From the NCBI GenBank assembly GCA_903970555.1, contig CAJCJD010000170.1, positions 1 to 40,282 on the forward strand: a DNA stretch of 40,282 nucleotides, read 5' to 3'. How positions within the stretch are numbered: position 1 is the first letter of the stretch; each line of letters begins with the position of its first letter. Both the position numbers and the translations under genes were made by a program. The notes under the pieces were generated by a model. That model searched no databases. It saw only the letters and a list, made by a program, of their open reading frames with translations, and was not told the DNA's origin. The stretch is from Vulcanimicrobiota bacterium. GTDB taxonomy: Bacteria > Pseudomonadota > Gammaproteobacteria > Xanthomonadales > Rhodanobacteraceae. Shown here piece by piece: positions 16,199 through 26,297 of the stretch.

Positions 16199-18106
16199 AT
16201 GCGCGGCATGCATCTGCGCTGCGGTCTACTTGCCTCTGTTTTGCTGGCATCCCTGCTGCAGGGCTGTACGCTCAGTCGCGCGCATATCCGACAAGCCGAC
16301 GCCATCGTCCTGGCCAGTGTCGACCATCAAACCACTTGCGACCGCGCCGATCACTGCGCGACACCCTCGCCATTGCTCGATGCGGCATCCCAGGCACTTG
16401 CCGACTCCACCCCCGCTGAGCCGGAGCATGTCGTCACCTTGCTCGACGACAGCGAAGCCGCGCTGGTTGCGCGCATCAACCTGATCCGTGCCGCACGGCA
16501 ATCGATCGACGTGCAGACCTACATCTGGGATGAAGACGACACGGGCCAGTTCGTTCTCAACGAACTGATCGCCGCCGCCCGACGCGGCATCCATGTGCGC
16601 ATTCTTGCCGACCAGCTGTTCTCGTTCGGAGACCCCGCCTTGCTGGAGCGGCTTGCACGCGTCAGCCCGAATTTCCAGATACGCCTGTACAACCCCACCT
16701 TCCAGAACGCACACACGCCTCCGCTGGAATTTGCGGCAGGCGTCCTGTGCTGCTTCCTGAAATTCAACCAGCGCATGCACAACAAGCTACTGCTGGTGGA
16801 TAACAGCATCGGCATCACTGGTGGGCGCAATTATCAGGATCGCTATTTCAACTGGGACAGCGATTTCAATTATCTCGACCGCGACGTGATGGTCGGTGGC
16901 CCCGCCGCACGCGAAATGGCCGATAGTTTCAATCTGTTCTGGAACCACCGGCGATCGGTGCCGCTCACCCATTTGCGCGACGTGAACCGACTGATCCGTA
17001 ACGATCCCTCACCGCCATCGTGGCCGGCACCACACTATGCCTACCCCGGCCGCGTGGCCGACGCGCAAGACGAAGCCGAAGATCCCGAATGGCTTGCCCA
17101 GCATCTGGTCGATACCAGCCTGCACACCAGCAAGGTTGAATTTTTCAGCGATCGGCCTGCGAAGACCGAGCAACCGCTGAAGCGCGACGCGCACGAATTC
17201 ACCACGCATCTGATGCATCTGGTCAGCGGCGCGCAACACGAGGTGGTGCTGCAAACGCCGTATCTGGTGATGAGCCGCCGCGCGCGGAATATCTTCAAAA
17301 ACCTGCACAGGGAAGCATCGCCGCCGCAGATCATCGTGTCGACCAATTCGCTGGCATCCACGGATGCCTTCGCGGTTTATGCGGTGTCCTACAAACATCG
17401 CAAGAGCTATATCACGCAGTACGGTTTCGACATCTACGAAATGAAGCCGCATGCCGAACTGGCCGCGGACGCGTACCTGCAGGCCAATGTCGATGATGAA
17501 GAAGAAGACGATGAAATGCCGCCCACCCCTGGTTTATCGGGCGCCGCGCGGCGCAAGCGATTTCCGGGCACTGACCGTCGACCAGGCCTGTTCGGCAGCA
17601 ATGGCCGCCGCAACCGTCCGGCTCCACTGCGCAGTGCGGGACGCCGCTTCGGGCTGCATGCCAAATCGCTGGTCGTGGACGACAGCCTGGCCATGGTCGG
17701 ATCGCACAATTTCGATCCGCGCTCGGATCACTACAACACCGAAGAGGGTGTGATCATTTACGACCAGCGCTTCGCCACCCAGCTGCGCGCATCGATTCTT
17801 GAAGCCACGTCGCCGCAAAATGCGTGGGTCATCGCGGAACGCAAACCCACCATTCCCATTCTTGGCGATATCAGTCGGGCTATCGCCGATGTCTCCGCGC
17901 AGCTTCCGCTGTTCGATATCTGGCCATTCCGCTACGCCACCAGCTACGAGATCAAACCCGGTTGCGGGCCGTTACGTCCGACCGATCCGGACTTCAGCCG
18001 TTGCTACACGTCGGTGGGCGATTTTCCCGATGTCGCCATCTCGCCCAAGCTGCTCTACACGCGTTTGATCACCGCATTCGGCGCCGGTTGGCAAGGCGTT
18101 CTCTGA
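16199..18106 (+). CDS. Phospholipase D-type lipoprotein (cardiolipin synthase-like)
   Basis: A 635-residue phospholipase D superfamily protein with a lipoprotein signal: the lipobox LLQGC puts the lipidated Cys at residue 23, or 20 if translation begins at the second Met. Two HKD motifs are complete: HNKLLLVDNSIGITGGRN (His194) and HAKSLVVDDSLAMVGSHNFDPRSDHYNTE (His487). This layout matches ClsC-like cardiolipin synthases and related envelope phospholipases. Between the halves, just before the second HKD, is an unusual insert (about 425-485): an acidic run DDEEEDDE followed by an Arg/Gly/Pro-rich basic stretch. Convergent with the thiolase gene, with only 7 bp between stops. Confidence 0.9.
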   Translation: MRGMHLRCGLLASVLLASLLQGCTLSRAHIRQADAIVLASVDHQTTCDRADHCATPSPLLDAASQALADSTPAEPEHVVTLLDDSEAALVARINLIRAARQSIDVQTYIWDEDDTGQFVLNELIAAARRGIHVRILADQLFSFGDPALLERLARVSPNFQIRLYNPTFQNAHTPPLEFAAGVLCCFLKFNQRMHNKLLLVDNSIGITGGRNYQDRYFNWDSDFNYLDRDVMVGGPAAREMADSFNLFWNHRRSVPLTHLRDVNRLIRNDPSPPSWPAPHYAYPGRVADAQDEAEDPEWLAQHLVDTSLHTSKVEFFSDRPAKTEQPLKRDAHEFTTHLMHLVSGAQHEVVLQTPYLVMSRRARNIFKNLHREASPPQIIVSTNSLASTDAFAVYAVSYKHRKSYITQYGFDIYEMKPHAELAADAYLQANVDDEEEDDEMPPTPGLSGAARRKRFPGTDRRPGLFGSNGRRNRPAPLRSAGRRFGLHAKSLVVDDSLAMVGSHNFDPRSDHYNTEEGVIIYDQRFATQLRASILEATSPQNAWVIAERKPTIPILGDISRAIADVSAQLPLFDIWPFRYATSYEIKPGCGPLRPTDPDFSRCYTSVGDFPDVAISPKLLYTRLITAFGAGWQGVL

Positions 18107-18113
18107 AAAAGGT

Positions 18114-19400
18114 TTAAGGGCGTTCGAGAATCGCGGTCACACCCATACCGCCAGCGGTACAGATGGAAATCAAACCTCGGCCCGAGCCTCTCTGCTCCAG
18201 CAATTTCGCCAGCGTGGCGATGATGCGCGCGCCGGTTGCCGCAAACGGATGACCCGCGGCCAAACTGGAGCCGTGCACATTTAGCTTGGCAGGGTCGATC
18301 GAACCGAATGGTGCATCGAGGCCAAGCCGGTTCTTGCAGTAATCGGCCGACTCCCACGCGCGCAGCGTGCACAACACCTGCGCGGCGAAGGCTTCGTGGA
18401 TTTCATAGAAATCGAAATCCTGCAGCGTGAGGCCATGACGGGCGAGCATGCGCGGCACCGCAATGGTGGGCGCCATCAACAGACCCTCGCCGTGCACAAA
18501 GTCTACGGCGGCGACTTCTGCATCGCGCACGTACGCCTGGATTTTCAAACCGCGTTGGGCCGCCCACGCCTCGCTCGCCAGCAACACAGCGGCGGCACCA
18601 TCGGACAAGCCGGTGGAATTACCCGCTGTGAGTGTGCCATGGCCGGAGGTCTTATCGAACGCCGGCTTGAGCGTGGCGAGCTTTTCCATCGTGCTGTCGG
18701 GGCGCAGGAAACCATCGCGCTTCAAGCCGCGAAACGGCACCACCAAATCTTCGAAGAAACCCGCTTCATAGGCAGCGGCAAGCTTACGGTGGCTTTCCAG
18801 CGCAATGCGATCCTGATCCTCGCGGCCGACATGCCACTCCTTGGCCATCTTTTCGCAGTGATCGCCCATCGACATGCCCGTGCGCGGCTCAGCCACACCC
18901 GGAAACGCAGGCTTCAATTCGCTGAAGGAAAACCCGCGCGTGGCGGTTTTCAGTTTTTCCATCGGCGTCTTGGCGCGATTGATAGCCAGCAGACGCTTGC
19001 GCAAACGCGGACTGAACACGATCGGCACATCGCTAGTGGTGTCCGAACCGCCGGCGATACCGGCCTGGATCTGCCCAGCGGCGATCTTGTTGGCGATGAT
19101 GATGGCGTTGTCCAACGACGTGCCGCAGGCGCGCGCCGTGGTGATGCCAGGGGTGGTCGGCGCGAGACCGGAACTGAGCAGCGCCTCGCGCGCCAAATTC
19201 CAATCGGACGAATGCTTGAGCACCGCGCCCATGGCCACTTCGCCCAACTCCACGCCGTGCAGCCCGAAACGCTCGACCAGCGCGCCCAGCACCTTCACCG
19301 ACATGCCGAAGTTGCCTACGTCCGCATACGCCGTGTTATTGCGACAGAAGGGGATGCGCACACCGCCGATCACACCGACGCGCTGCTGCGTGTTTTCCAT
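18114..19400 (-). CDS. fadI: Acetyl-CoA acyltransferase (thiolase, FadI-like)
   Basis: A 428-residue thiolase. The nucleophilic Cys is in TTARACGTSLDNAI (C92); NEAF-type residues appear as IHEAFAAQVLC; the GHPFAATGAR stretch is GSSLAAGHPFAATGAR; and the C-terminal catalytic Cys is in SICTAGGMG. The extra loop and the ARACGTS wording favour the FadI type (trifunctional-type beta-oxidation thiolase, acyl-CoA + CoA to shortened acyl-CoA + acetyl-CoA) over a biosynthetic acetoacetyl-CoA thiolase. The frame extends 49 codons upstream, but MENTQQRVGVIGG is the family-consistent N-terminus, although its ribosome site is weak. No partner fadJ is adjacent in this window. Confidence 0.87.
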   Translation of the reverse strand: MENTQQRVGVIGGVRIPFCRNNTAYADVGNFGMSVKVLGALVERFGLHGVELGEVAMGAVLKHSSDWNLAREALLSSGLAPTTPGITTARACGTSLDNAIIIANKIAAGQIQAGIAGGSDTTSDVPIVFSPRLRKRLLAINRAKTPMEKLKTATRGFSFSELKPAFPGVAEPRTGMSMGDHCEKMAKEWHVGREDQDRIALESHRKLAAAYEAGFFEDLVVPFRGLKRDGFLRPDSTMEKLATLKPAFDKTSGHGTLTAGNSTGLSDGAAAVLLASEAWAAQRGLKIQAYVRDAEVAAVDFVHGEGLLMAPTIAVPRMLARHGLTLQDFDFYEIHEAFAAQVLCTLRAWESADYCKNRLGLDAPFGSIDPAKLNVHGSSLAAGHPFAATGARIIATLAKLLEQRGSGRGLISICTAGGMGVTAILERP

Positions 19401-19526
19401 AGCCTGACTGTCCAAATACGCCTGATCAGGCAAGGCTAACCCGCTCTGTGTCTCGGCGAAAGCCCAGACGGGCGCGGAATTGACGAATGTTAGACTTGTT
19501 ACCCTTTGTCGTACGGAATCACCCGC

Positions 19527-20669
19527 GTGGAAGCTGGCCCGCTGCAAGCCCTGCCCGCCGTCCTGGCGCTAGAACTCTCTGCGGGCGAGCACCCGCGACG
19601 CCTGACCCTGGGCCGCGACGAGGCGGCCGAACTGGCCGCGCTGGTGGCGGAAGATCTGCACAAGCTGGTGCCCCAGGTGGAACAGGCCCGACTGGCGCTG
19701 GCTGGCGCCTTGTTCGATGCAGTCGAACTGCTGCGCCCGGGCTTTCCCACCTGGGCGACCCTGGACGAACTGGCGCGCCGCATCCCGCGCGGACAGCTGG
19801 AAAATGTCGTGGCTTTCGGCACGCACGAAGGCCGCATGCCCGCTCAGCCGCTGGAGCCGGATCCCGCTTATGCCGATGGCCCGATGCGCTTGCTGCCCTT
19901 GAGCCTGCTGGTTCCCGAGACACTGGCCGAGGAACTATCCGAACGCCTGGAGGTGGAGTTGGTGGGGCGCGGCGAAGCCGGCTCTCGCACTGCCGACTGG
20001 CTGATGCGCAACTTCGGCATCCGGCTGGAGCACGCGCGTTACCTCAGCCGCAACGATCTGCTCGCGCTCACCTGCGTGCAATACGAACACGTCAATCTGG
20101 CGCCGCTATGGCAACTGCTGGAAGCGGCCATGCTGACGCCTTATCGCACCGAAACAACGCTCAGCGCACGCGGATTGACGCTGCGCTACGCCGACGGCGC
20201 GATCTGGGCGCAATCACCCACGCAATGGCTGGCCACCCAAACCGGTGATGTCGCCGAGCGCGGCCGCGCTTTCGCAGGCATCGTCTTCGAATTGCGCCAA
20301 TATGCGGCGCTGCTGCAAGCGCACGGCCTACCGCTGCACCTCGACGCCGCACCCGGTAGCACCACGGAGCAAGGCGACGGCTGGCTCGTCGAAACCATGG
20401 CTTGCGCCGACAGTGCCTACGACGCACCCGCTCTTTTCGCCCACGAGGCCGCCGGACTCGGCGTGGTGGCGATTACCGTGGCACAGCGTGGCCCCGGCGG
20501 CCTGGCACAGGTGCTCGCCCACGCCTATCCCATGCAACCAGCCGCATTGGGGCCATTGGTGGCCAACTTGGCCGATCGTTTCGGCACCGCCAGCGAATTG
20601 CATGCGCTGGGCCGCATTCAACTGGACGAAAACGGCCAACTTGGTGCGCCAGCCACGCCGTTGCACTAA
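19527..20669 (+). CDS. Uncharacterised cytosolic protein
   Basis: About 380 residues, with no signal peptide or membrane segment. I do not recognise a family. It is Ala/Leu/Glu-rich and acidic. The N-terminal half is predicted helical (LTLGRDEAAELAALVAEDLHKLVPQVEQARLALAGALFDAVELLRPGFP). The middle has the phrase GQLENVVAFGTHEGRMP and a Trp/Arg-rich turn (TADWLMRNFGIRLEHARYLSRNDLLALTCVQYEHVNLAPLWQLLE), and the C-terminal half looks beta/alpha mixed. The start is uncertain: GTG at 19527 (VEAGPLQALPAV) or a TTG at 19506; neither has a strong ribosome site. TTGACG near 19480 may be part of its promoter. It is divergent from the thiolase and 88 bp upstream of the cyclic-di-GMP gene. Confidence 0.7.
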   Translation: MEAGPLQALPAVLALELSAGEHPRRLTLGRDEAAELAALVAEDLHKLVPQVEQARLALAGALFDAVELLRPGFPTWATLDELARRIPRGQLENVVAFGTHEGRMPAQPLEPDPAYADGPMRLLPLSLLVPETLAEELSERLEVELVGRGEAGSRTADWLMRNFGIRLEHARYLSRNDLLALTCVQYEHVNLAPLWQLLEAAMLTPYRTETTLSARGLTLRYADGAIWAQSPTQWLATQTGDVAERGRAFAGIVFELRQYAALLQAHGLPLHLDAAPGSTTEQGDGWLVETMACADSAYDAPALFAHEAAGLGVVAITVAQRGPGGLAQVLAHAYPMQPAALGPLVANLADRFGTASELHALGRIQLDENGQLGAPATPLH

Positions 20670-20757
20670 ATCGCGTGCGCGCAAATAGGGTGCAAACCGC
20701 ATGCCGTCCGGCGCATGATGTCCAGGCTATGCCACGAGCGGTTGAGCCGGGTAACCG

Positions 20758-23244
20758 ATGCCGAAGGTGACGCACCCCATCGAAGGTGATCCGCCCCCCC
20801 TGCAACCGGGGCCGGACCTGCTTGCGCATGTCGTGCAGAGCGTGCCTGCGCTGATCACCTATATCGATCTGGACGAACGCTTCGTGTTCGCCAACGAAGC
20901 GCACCGCAGCTGGTTCAGCATCGATCCGCAACAGATCATGGGCCGGCTGGTCAGCGAAGTGCTGGACCCGGAAAGCTACCTGCGCGTGCGCGCCGCCTTG
21001 CTGCAGGCACTGGACGGCCACTCGTCCAGCTACGAGGGCGAACTGTTCAACCGGCCCGAGCACCGCTATGTGCACGGCAGTTTCACGCCCGACCGGGACG
21101 TACACCATCAGCTGCGCGGCGTGTTCACCGTGTTCACCGACATTACCGAGCGGCACGCGCTGGAGGAGCAACTGCGCGAGAGCGAGCAACGCTTTTCGCA
21201 AGCCTTCCAACATGCGGCAGTAGGCATGGCGCTGATTCTTCCAGACGGCCGCTATCAGCGTGTCAACGCTGCGTTGTGCTGCATGCTTGGCTACAGCGAA
21301 GCGGAGATGCGCGCGTTAACTTGGCGCGAGGTGACGCATCCTGACGACGTAGCCTTGAGCGACGCGCTGTCCAACCAGATCAACAACGGCAAGCGCGAGG
21401 CCTTCCAAACCGAGAAGCGCTATATGCATCGCGACGGACATGTCGTGCACGTGCTGCTTAGCGTTGCCCAGGTGCGCAGCGAATCGGGCCAGCTTAATTA
21501 CCTGGTGAGCCAGGTGCAGGACATCACCAAACGCAAGCAATACGAAGACGCGCTGTTCCGCGAACGCCAGCTCGCCGAAGTCACACTCAACTCGATCGGC
21601 GATGCGGTCATCACCACCGATGTCGCCCTCAACGTCACCTCGCTCAACCCGATCGCCGAGGCGATGACCGGCTGGTCCAACGCCGACGCCAAAGGCAGTC
21701 CGCTTGATGACGTATTCCGTCTGCGCGATATCAACAACCGGCAGTTGCTGGACAACCCCTTGCGTCAGGCGATACGTCGTAACGCCATCGTCGATTTCAG
21801 CGGCCGAGCGATCCTGCTTCACCGCAACGGCTTCGAGACACCGATCGAAAATTCAGCCGCGCTGATCCACGATCACGCCGGCAACATCACCGGCGGCGTG
21901 CTGGTCTGCCACGACATCAGCGAAAACCGCACGCTGGCGCTGAAAATGATCCAGCTCGCGCAACACGACACACTTACCGGCCTGCCCAACCGCAGCCTTT
22001 TGTATGCGCGCATCGAACAAGCCACCGCCATGGCCACGCAACGTCACCGACAGTGCGCGCTGCTCTATCTGGACTTGGATCACTTCCGCCGCATCAACGA
22101 CACCCTTGGCCACGGCGTCGGCGACCAAGTATTGCAAGCTGTCGCGCAACAGATCCGCAGCGTGCTGCGCGATAGCGAAGACCTCGCGTTCCGTTACAAC
22201 GGCGACGAATTCGTCGTGCTGCTTCCACGCGTAGACGGTGCCGACGAAGCCGCCAGCTTCGCCCAGAAACTGCTCGACGCTTGCGCGCAGACGCATGTGC
22301 CACACCTGCCTCCGCTCGATATCCGCGCCAGCATCGGCATCAGCCTTTTCCCGCACGACGCCACCGAGCCAGATGCCTTGGTGCGCACCGCCGATGCGGC
22401 GATGTACGAAGTGAAAACCCAGGGCCGGCACGGCTATTGTTTCTACGCGCCCGAAATGAGCCAGCGTTCCGCTGCCAGTCAGCGCATCGAAAACGTGCTG
22501 CGCCACGCATTGGCCCACGGCGAACTGTCGCTGCAATATCAGCCGAAAGTCGATGCGGTGCTCGGCCATATCGTCGGTGCCGAAGCACTGTTGCGCTTGC
22601 AAGTGGACGGCCAGGATCTGTTCGTGCCGGACCAATTCATTCCCGTGGCGGAAGACACCGGCCTGATCGTCTCGATCGGCACCTGGGCACTACGCGAAGC
22701 ATGCTTGCAGGCGCGAACATGGCAACGCGAAGGGCGACCGATTCCGGTATCGGTGAATGTCTCGCCACTGCAATTCCAGTACGCGGGTTTTTACGAGCGA
22801 CTCGACAGCATCCTCAACGAAACCGGCCTCGACCCCAGCCTGCTCGAGCTGGAACTGACCGAACGCACCATGATGACCGGTGGCGACGGCACCATCCGCC
22901 TGCTGCGCCGCATCCGCCAGCGCGGCGTGCGTTTGTCGCTGGATGATTTCGGCACGGGTTACAGCAGCTTGTCCTACCTCAAGCACTTCCCGGTCGACGC
23001 ACTGAAGATCGATCGCGCCTTCGTGCGCGACATCACCTTCGACCCGGAAACCGCCGCGATCACCAGCGCCATCATCGCCATGGCACGCAGTCTCAACAAA
23101 GACGTGATTGCCGAAGGGGTGGAGACGGAAGTGCAGAGTGCATTCTTGCGCGAAGCTGGATGCTCGCAATTGCAAGGGTTTCTATTCGGCGCGCCCATGC
23201 CTGCTGCGTTGTTCGAACAACGCCTTGCCCAGCAACCTGCCTAG
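20758..23244 (+). CDS. PAS-PAS-PAS-GGDEF-EAL protein (cyclic-di-GMP signalling)
   Basis: 828 residues, no membrane segment, so a cytosolic sensor. Three PAS regions lie at about 20-145, 147-265 and 270-395, with PAC-like ends ([31 protein letters not shown]). The GGDEF domain spans about 405-565, but its signature is N481-G-D-E-F rather than GGDEF, and the upstream inhibitory site RxxD is not in register (DSED). The EAL domain is intact: GAEALLRL with E609, [44 protein letters not shown] and EGVETEVQ. The protein is therefore probably a phosphodiesterase that opens cyclic di-GMP to pGpG, with the cyclase-like domain perhaps a GTP-binding regulator. The PAS ligand is unknown. Confidence 0.93.
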   Translation: MPKVTHPIEGDPPPLQPGPDLLAHVVQSVPALITYIDLDERFVFANEAHRSWFSIDPQQIMGRLVSEVLDPESYLRVRAALLQALDGHSSSYEGELFNRPEHRYVHGSFTPDRDVHHQLRGVFTVFTDITERHALEEQLRESEQRFSQAFQHAAVGMALILPDGRYQRVNAALCCMLGYSEAEMRALTWREVTHPDDVALSDALSNQINNGKREAFQTEKRYMHRDGHVVHVLLSVAQVRSESGQLNYLVSQVQDITKRKQYEDALFRERQLAEVTLNSIGDAVITTDVALNVTSLNPIAEAMTGWSNADAKGSPLDDVFRLRDINNRQLLDNPLRQAIRRNAIVDFSGRAILLHRNGFETPIENSAALIHDHAGNITGGVLVCHDISENRTLALKMIQLAQHDTLTGLPNRSLLYARIEQATAMATQRHRQCALLYLDLDHFRRINDTLGHGVGDQVLQAVAQQIRSVLRDSEDLAFRYNGDEFVVLLPRVDGADEAASFAQKLLDACAQTHVPHLPPLDIRASIGISLFPHDATEPDALVRTADAAMYEVKTQGRHGYCFYAPEMSQRSAASQRIENVLRHALAHGELSLQYQPKVDAVLGHIVGAEALLRLQVDGQDLFVPDQFIPVAEDTGLIVSIGTWALREACLQARTWQREGRPIPVSVNVSPLQFQYAGFYERLDSILNETGLDPSLLELELTERTMMTGGDGTIRLLRRIRQRGVRLSLDDFGTGYSSLSYLKHFPVDALKIDRAFVRDITFDPETAAITSAIIAMARSLNKDVIAEGVETEVQSAFLREAGCSQLQGFLFGAPMPAALFEQRLAQQPA

Positions 23245-23263
23245 CATCGCCCCACGCTCTCGC

Positions 23264-23380
23264 TCGTCATCCCGGCGCAGGCCGGGATCCAGTGACAAAT
23301 GAAGTGCGCAGCACGCAAAATCCCTTTTGAGTGTTGCACACCATTGTTTAACCGCATCCCGACCTACACCCAAATGACGA
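23264..23380. repeat. REP/MITE-like palindromic element
   Basis: A 117-bp intergenic stretch bounded by TCGTCAT (23264-23270) and its inverse ATGACGA (23374-23380). The left end continues into the hairpin CCCGGC-GCAG-GCCGGG followed by ATCCAGTGAC. This CGTCATCCCGGCG...CCGGGATCCAGT sequence is a very common dispersed repeat in proteobacterial genomes. The right half has lost the matching hairpin, so this copy looks degenerate. Confidence 0.75.
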
Positions 23381-23396
23381 ACGCGCCACCGTAGCC

Positions 23397-23849
23397 CTAA
23401 ATCATTTGCTCATACATCCGGTAATGGCATTCCGCCATGCCAAGCTGCTGATACGTGCGTTGCGCACGCTCATTTTCCGTCTCGACATACAGCCGCAACC
23501 CCACCGCACCTGCCTTCGCTGCACGCCGCGCGACATCGCCGTACAGCGCACGAAACACGCCGCCACGACGCGCCTCCGGCGCCACATAGACGCTCTGAAT
23601 CCACCAGAAATCGCCGTTGCGCCAATCGCTCCACTCATAGGTAATCAACAGACAACCTACCGCGTGTCCGTCGCGCTCGGCGACGAAGTAAACACCACGG
23701 CGCGGCTCGTCGAAAACAGCCGTCACGCCACGCGTCAACAGCTGAATATCCAAGCGCTTCTGCTCAGTCTCCCACGCCATCGCGGCATTCCATTCGGCAA
23801 TCGCGGCAATATCGCCGCGCTCCGCCTGACGGATCATCAATGTCGACAC
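23397..23849 (-). CDS. GNAT-family N-acetyltransferase
   Basis: A 150-residue GNAT acetyltransferase that transfers an acetyl group from acetyl-CoA to an unknown amine. MIRQAERGDIAAIAEWN is the usual first strand and helix. VYFVAERDGHAVGCLLITYEWSDWRNGDFWWIQSVYVAPEARRGGVFRALY contains the acetyl-CoA pyrophosphate loop (RRGGVF, a variant of RxxGxG/A). LYVETENERAQRTYQQLGM is the classic C-terminal motif B. The start is GTG at 23849 with GGAG 8 bases upstream; the internal Met5 is an alternative. It lies 23 bp after ntrC on the same strand and may be cotranscribed, but a nitrogen role is not shown. Confidence 0.9.
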   Translation of the reverse strand: MSTLMIRQAERGDIAAIAEWNAAMAWETEQKRLDIQLLTRGVTAVFDEPRRGVYFVAERDGHAVGCLLITYEWSDWRNGDFWWIQSVYVAPEARRGGVFRALYGDVARRAAKAGAVGLRLYVETENERAQRTYQQLGMAECHYRMYEQMI

Positions 23850-23872
23850 TGTTTACACTCCCAATTGGATCT

Positions 23873-25267
23873 TTACGATTTTTGCCGCGTGCGCGATGCA
23901 CCCAGTTTGCGCGTCAACGTGTTGCGACCCACGCCGAGCGCCGCTGCAGCATGTTGCCGATGGCCGTCATGAGCTGCCAAGGCCGCTTCCAACAAGGCAC
24001 GATCAAGCGCTTCACGTGCGCGTGTGTGGATATCCGCTTCGCCATGCGCCAGTGCGCGCTCTGCCCATTCACGCAACGCATCCGTCCAGTCGCCGCGCTG
24101 CATGTCGACGGATTTGCCTAGGTCGGCGGGCAGAATTTCCGTACCCGAAGCTATTACCGCCAGCCGTCGGCACAGATTCTCCAGCTCACGCACGTTGCCC
24201 GGAAAATCGCGCTGCGCGATGGCCTTAAGTGCGGCCTTCGAGAAATGCTTCGGTGGCAACTTCAGTTCTTGCGCAGCACTGGCCAAAAAGTGTTGGGCAA
24301 GCAACGAAATGTCGCCGCGTCGCTGTCGCAACGGCGGCAGTTCGATGCGCACCACATCCAGTCGATGCTTCAGATCGGCACGGAACTGGCCGGCGGCAAC
24401 GCGTGCATCCAGATCCTGATGTGTCGCGGCGATGATGCGCACATTGCAACGAATCAGTTCACGTCCACCGACACGATAGAACTCGCCGCCTGCCAGCACA
24501 CGCAACAAGCGCGTCTGCAGAATCAGCGGCATGTCGCCGATCTCATCCAGAAACAGCGTGCCACCTTCGGCCTGCTCGAAACGGCCAGCGACGCGGCGCA
24601 CTGCGCCCGTAAACGCGCCTGCTTCGTGACCGAACAGTTCGCTTTCCAATAACTCACTCGGAATCGCAGCGGTGTTCAAGGCGACAAACGGCTTGCCGCG
24701 TCGCGCACTTTCTTCATGCAGCGCCCGCGCCACCAACTCCTTGCCCGTGCCCGTTTCGCCTGTGACAAGTACATTCAGATCGCTGGCGGCAACGCGGCCA
24801 ATCAATCGGAACACCTCCCGCATGGGTGCGCTTTCGCCAAGCAACGCATGCGAGGGCACATCTGCAATCACGGGGATGACGTCAGCGTGCGGCGCATCGG
24901 CCAATGCGCGCTGCACTGCGGCCAATGCTTGATCCAGATCGAAGGGCTTGGCGAGATAATCCACCGCACCAGCGCGGTAAGCCGCAGCGGTGGTCGCAAC
25001 GTCCGTATAGGCGCTCATCACAATAACGGGGCCAATTTCCCGGGCGCGCAATTCATCCAGCAACGCTAAGCCGCCTTCGCCCGGCATGCGCACATCGGTG
25101 ATCAGCAGGGCGGGTGTCGTGTCGCGCAACGCCTCCCGCACGCTTGTGGTGTCGCCGAACTCGCGCACGGTCAGTCCAGCATCACGCAGCGCTTCGGCGA
25201 GCACAAAGCGCACGGCGCGATCGTCATCGACGATCCAGATACCCGAAGTGTCGGATTGCTTATCCAT
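23873..25267 (-). CDS. ntrC: Nitrogen regulation response regulator NtrC
   Basis: A 464-residue sigma-54-dependent activator with three domains. The receiver (1-120) has the acidic cluster VDDD and phospho-acceptor D58 in LLITDVRMP. The AAA+ domain (about 140-380) has GETGTGKE (Walker A), [15 protein letters not shown] with the sigma-54 contact loop [17 protein letters not shown] (Walker B) and the arginine-finger region. The Fis-type helix-turn-helix at the C-terminus is [32 protein letters not shown]. When phosphorylated by NtrB it activates nitrogen-scavenging promoters. Its start overlaps the end of ntrB by 8 bp. Two NtrC-like sites lie at the front of ntrB, suggesting autoregulation. Confidence 0.96.
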   Translation of the reverse strand: MDKQSDTSGIWIVDDDRAVRFVLAEALRDAGLTVREFGDTTSVREALRDTTPALLITDVRMPGEGGLALLDELRAREIGPVIVMSAYTDVATTAAAYRAGAVDYLAKPFDLDQALAAVQRALADAPHADVIPVIADVPSHALLGESAPMREVFRLIGRVAASDLNVLVTGETGTGKELVARALHEESARRGKPFVALNTAAIPSELLESELFGHEAGAFTGAVRRVAGRFEQAEGGTLFLDEIGDMPLILQTRLLRVLAGGEFYRVGGRELIRCNVRIIAATHQDLDARVAAGQFRADLKHRLDVVRIELPPLRQRRGDISLLAQHFLASAAQELKLPPKHFSKAALKAIAQRDFPGNVRELENLCRRLAVIASGTEILPADLGKSVDMQRGDWTDALREWAERALAHGEADIHTRAREALDRALLEAALAAHDGHRQHAAAALGVGRNTLTRKLGASRTRQKS

Positions 25268-26297
25268 CGGAACGCCCAGCAGAAGCCGTCGCAGTACTGC
25301 GCGGCGGTAAAGGAAGATAAAGCGAAAACACTGTTTCGCCAGGCCGGCTCACATAACGCAATTCGCCGCCATGCTCGTGTGCGATTTCCCGCGACAAAGC
25401 CAACCCCAGCCCGGTGCCGTCGGCGCGACCGGATACCAGCGGCTCGAATAAAGTGTCGCCTAGCGCGGCAGGCACGCCCGGGCCGTCGTCGATCACATCC
25501 ATCCGCAACGCACTGCGAAACATGCGCTCGCCCAAGCGCACACCATGTTCGACGCGACTGCGTAAGGTAAGCGTCTGCGCGCCCGCCTCGATGGCGTTGC
25601 GCGCAAGATTCAACATCACCTGTTGCAAACGATCGGCATCGCCGTGCACATCCGGCAAACTCGGGTCGTAGTCATGACGAAGACGCGGCGGCGACGGTTC
25701 GGCCTGGATCAAATCGCTGAGACGCTCAAGCAATTGATGCAGGTTCACCGCACCCAAATGCGGCGCGCCATCGTGATGCAGCAGGCGATTCGCCAACGCG
25801 GCAAGTCGATCCGCCTCGGCAATGACCAGGCCCGCAAGCGCCTGCATATCCGCATCGTCCAGCCGCCGCTGCAGCAACTGCGCCGCACCACGCAAACCCG
25901 CCAGCGGATTTTTCACCTCGTGCGCAAAACCACGCAACGTGGCCGATAACGGCGACACCACCGGCGCCGACTCGGCCAGGGCGTGTACTTCCACCAGCAA
26001 ACTGGCGGCATCCAGCGGCTGCAACGACACATCCACTCGCTGCCCACCACTATGCATACCCGACAACACCACACCCCGGCACTGCACCGAACGCTGCTCA
26101 GCCAAACTCCGCGCCGCCTGCTGCGCCACGCCCGAATCCTGCAACAACGCGGTAAGCGACTGCCCCTGCGCATGCCGCAACCCCAATCCCAGCAATTCCG
26201 CCAAGGCCGGATTAATCCACTGCACCCGCAACATCCCATCGACCACCGCCAACCCGGTCGACATCTGCTCGGCCCAACCGCGAGACTGATCGTTCAT
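25260..26297 (-). CDS. ntrB: Nitrogen regulation sensor kinase NtrB
   Basis: A 345-residue cytosolic histidine kinase that phosphorylates or dephosphorylates NtrC according to P-II protein signals. An N-terminal PAS domain spans about 5-110. The phospho-acceptor H126 is in the H-box GFAHEVKNPLAGLRGAAQLL. The ATPase domain shows QVMLNLARNAIEAG (N-box), DDGPGVP (G1), TGLGLALSREIAHEHGG (G2) and a C-terminal strand. The frame is open 39 codons further, but MNDQSRGWAEQMSTGLAVVDG fits the family. No glnA or glnB is adjacent; an accessory-looking region begins directly upstream. Confidence 0.95.
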   Translation of the reverse strand: MNDQSRGWAEQMSTGLAVVDGMLRVQWINPALAELLGLGLRHAQGQSLTALLQDSGVAQQAARSLAEQRSVQCRGVVLSGMHSGGQRVDVSLQPLDAASLLVEVHALAESAPVVSPLSATLRGFAHEVKNPLAGLRGAAQLLQRRLDDADMQALAGLVIAEADRLAALANRLLHHDGAPHLGAVNLHQLLERLSDLIQAEPSPPRLRHDYDPSLPDVHGDADRLQQVMLNLARNAIEAGAQTLTLRSRVEHGVRLGERMFRSALRMDVIDDGPGVPAALGDTLFEPLVSGRADGTGLGLALSREIAHEHGGELRYVSRPGETVFSLYLPLPPRSTATASAGRSDG

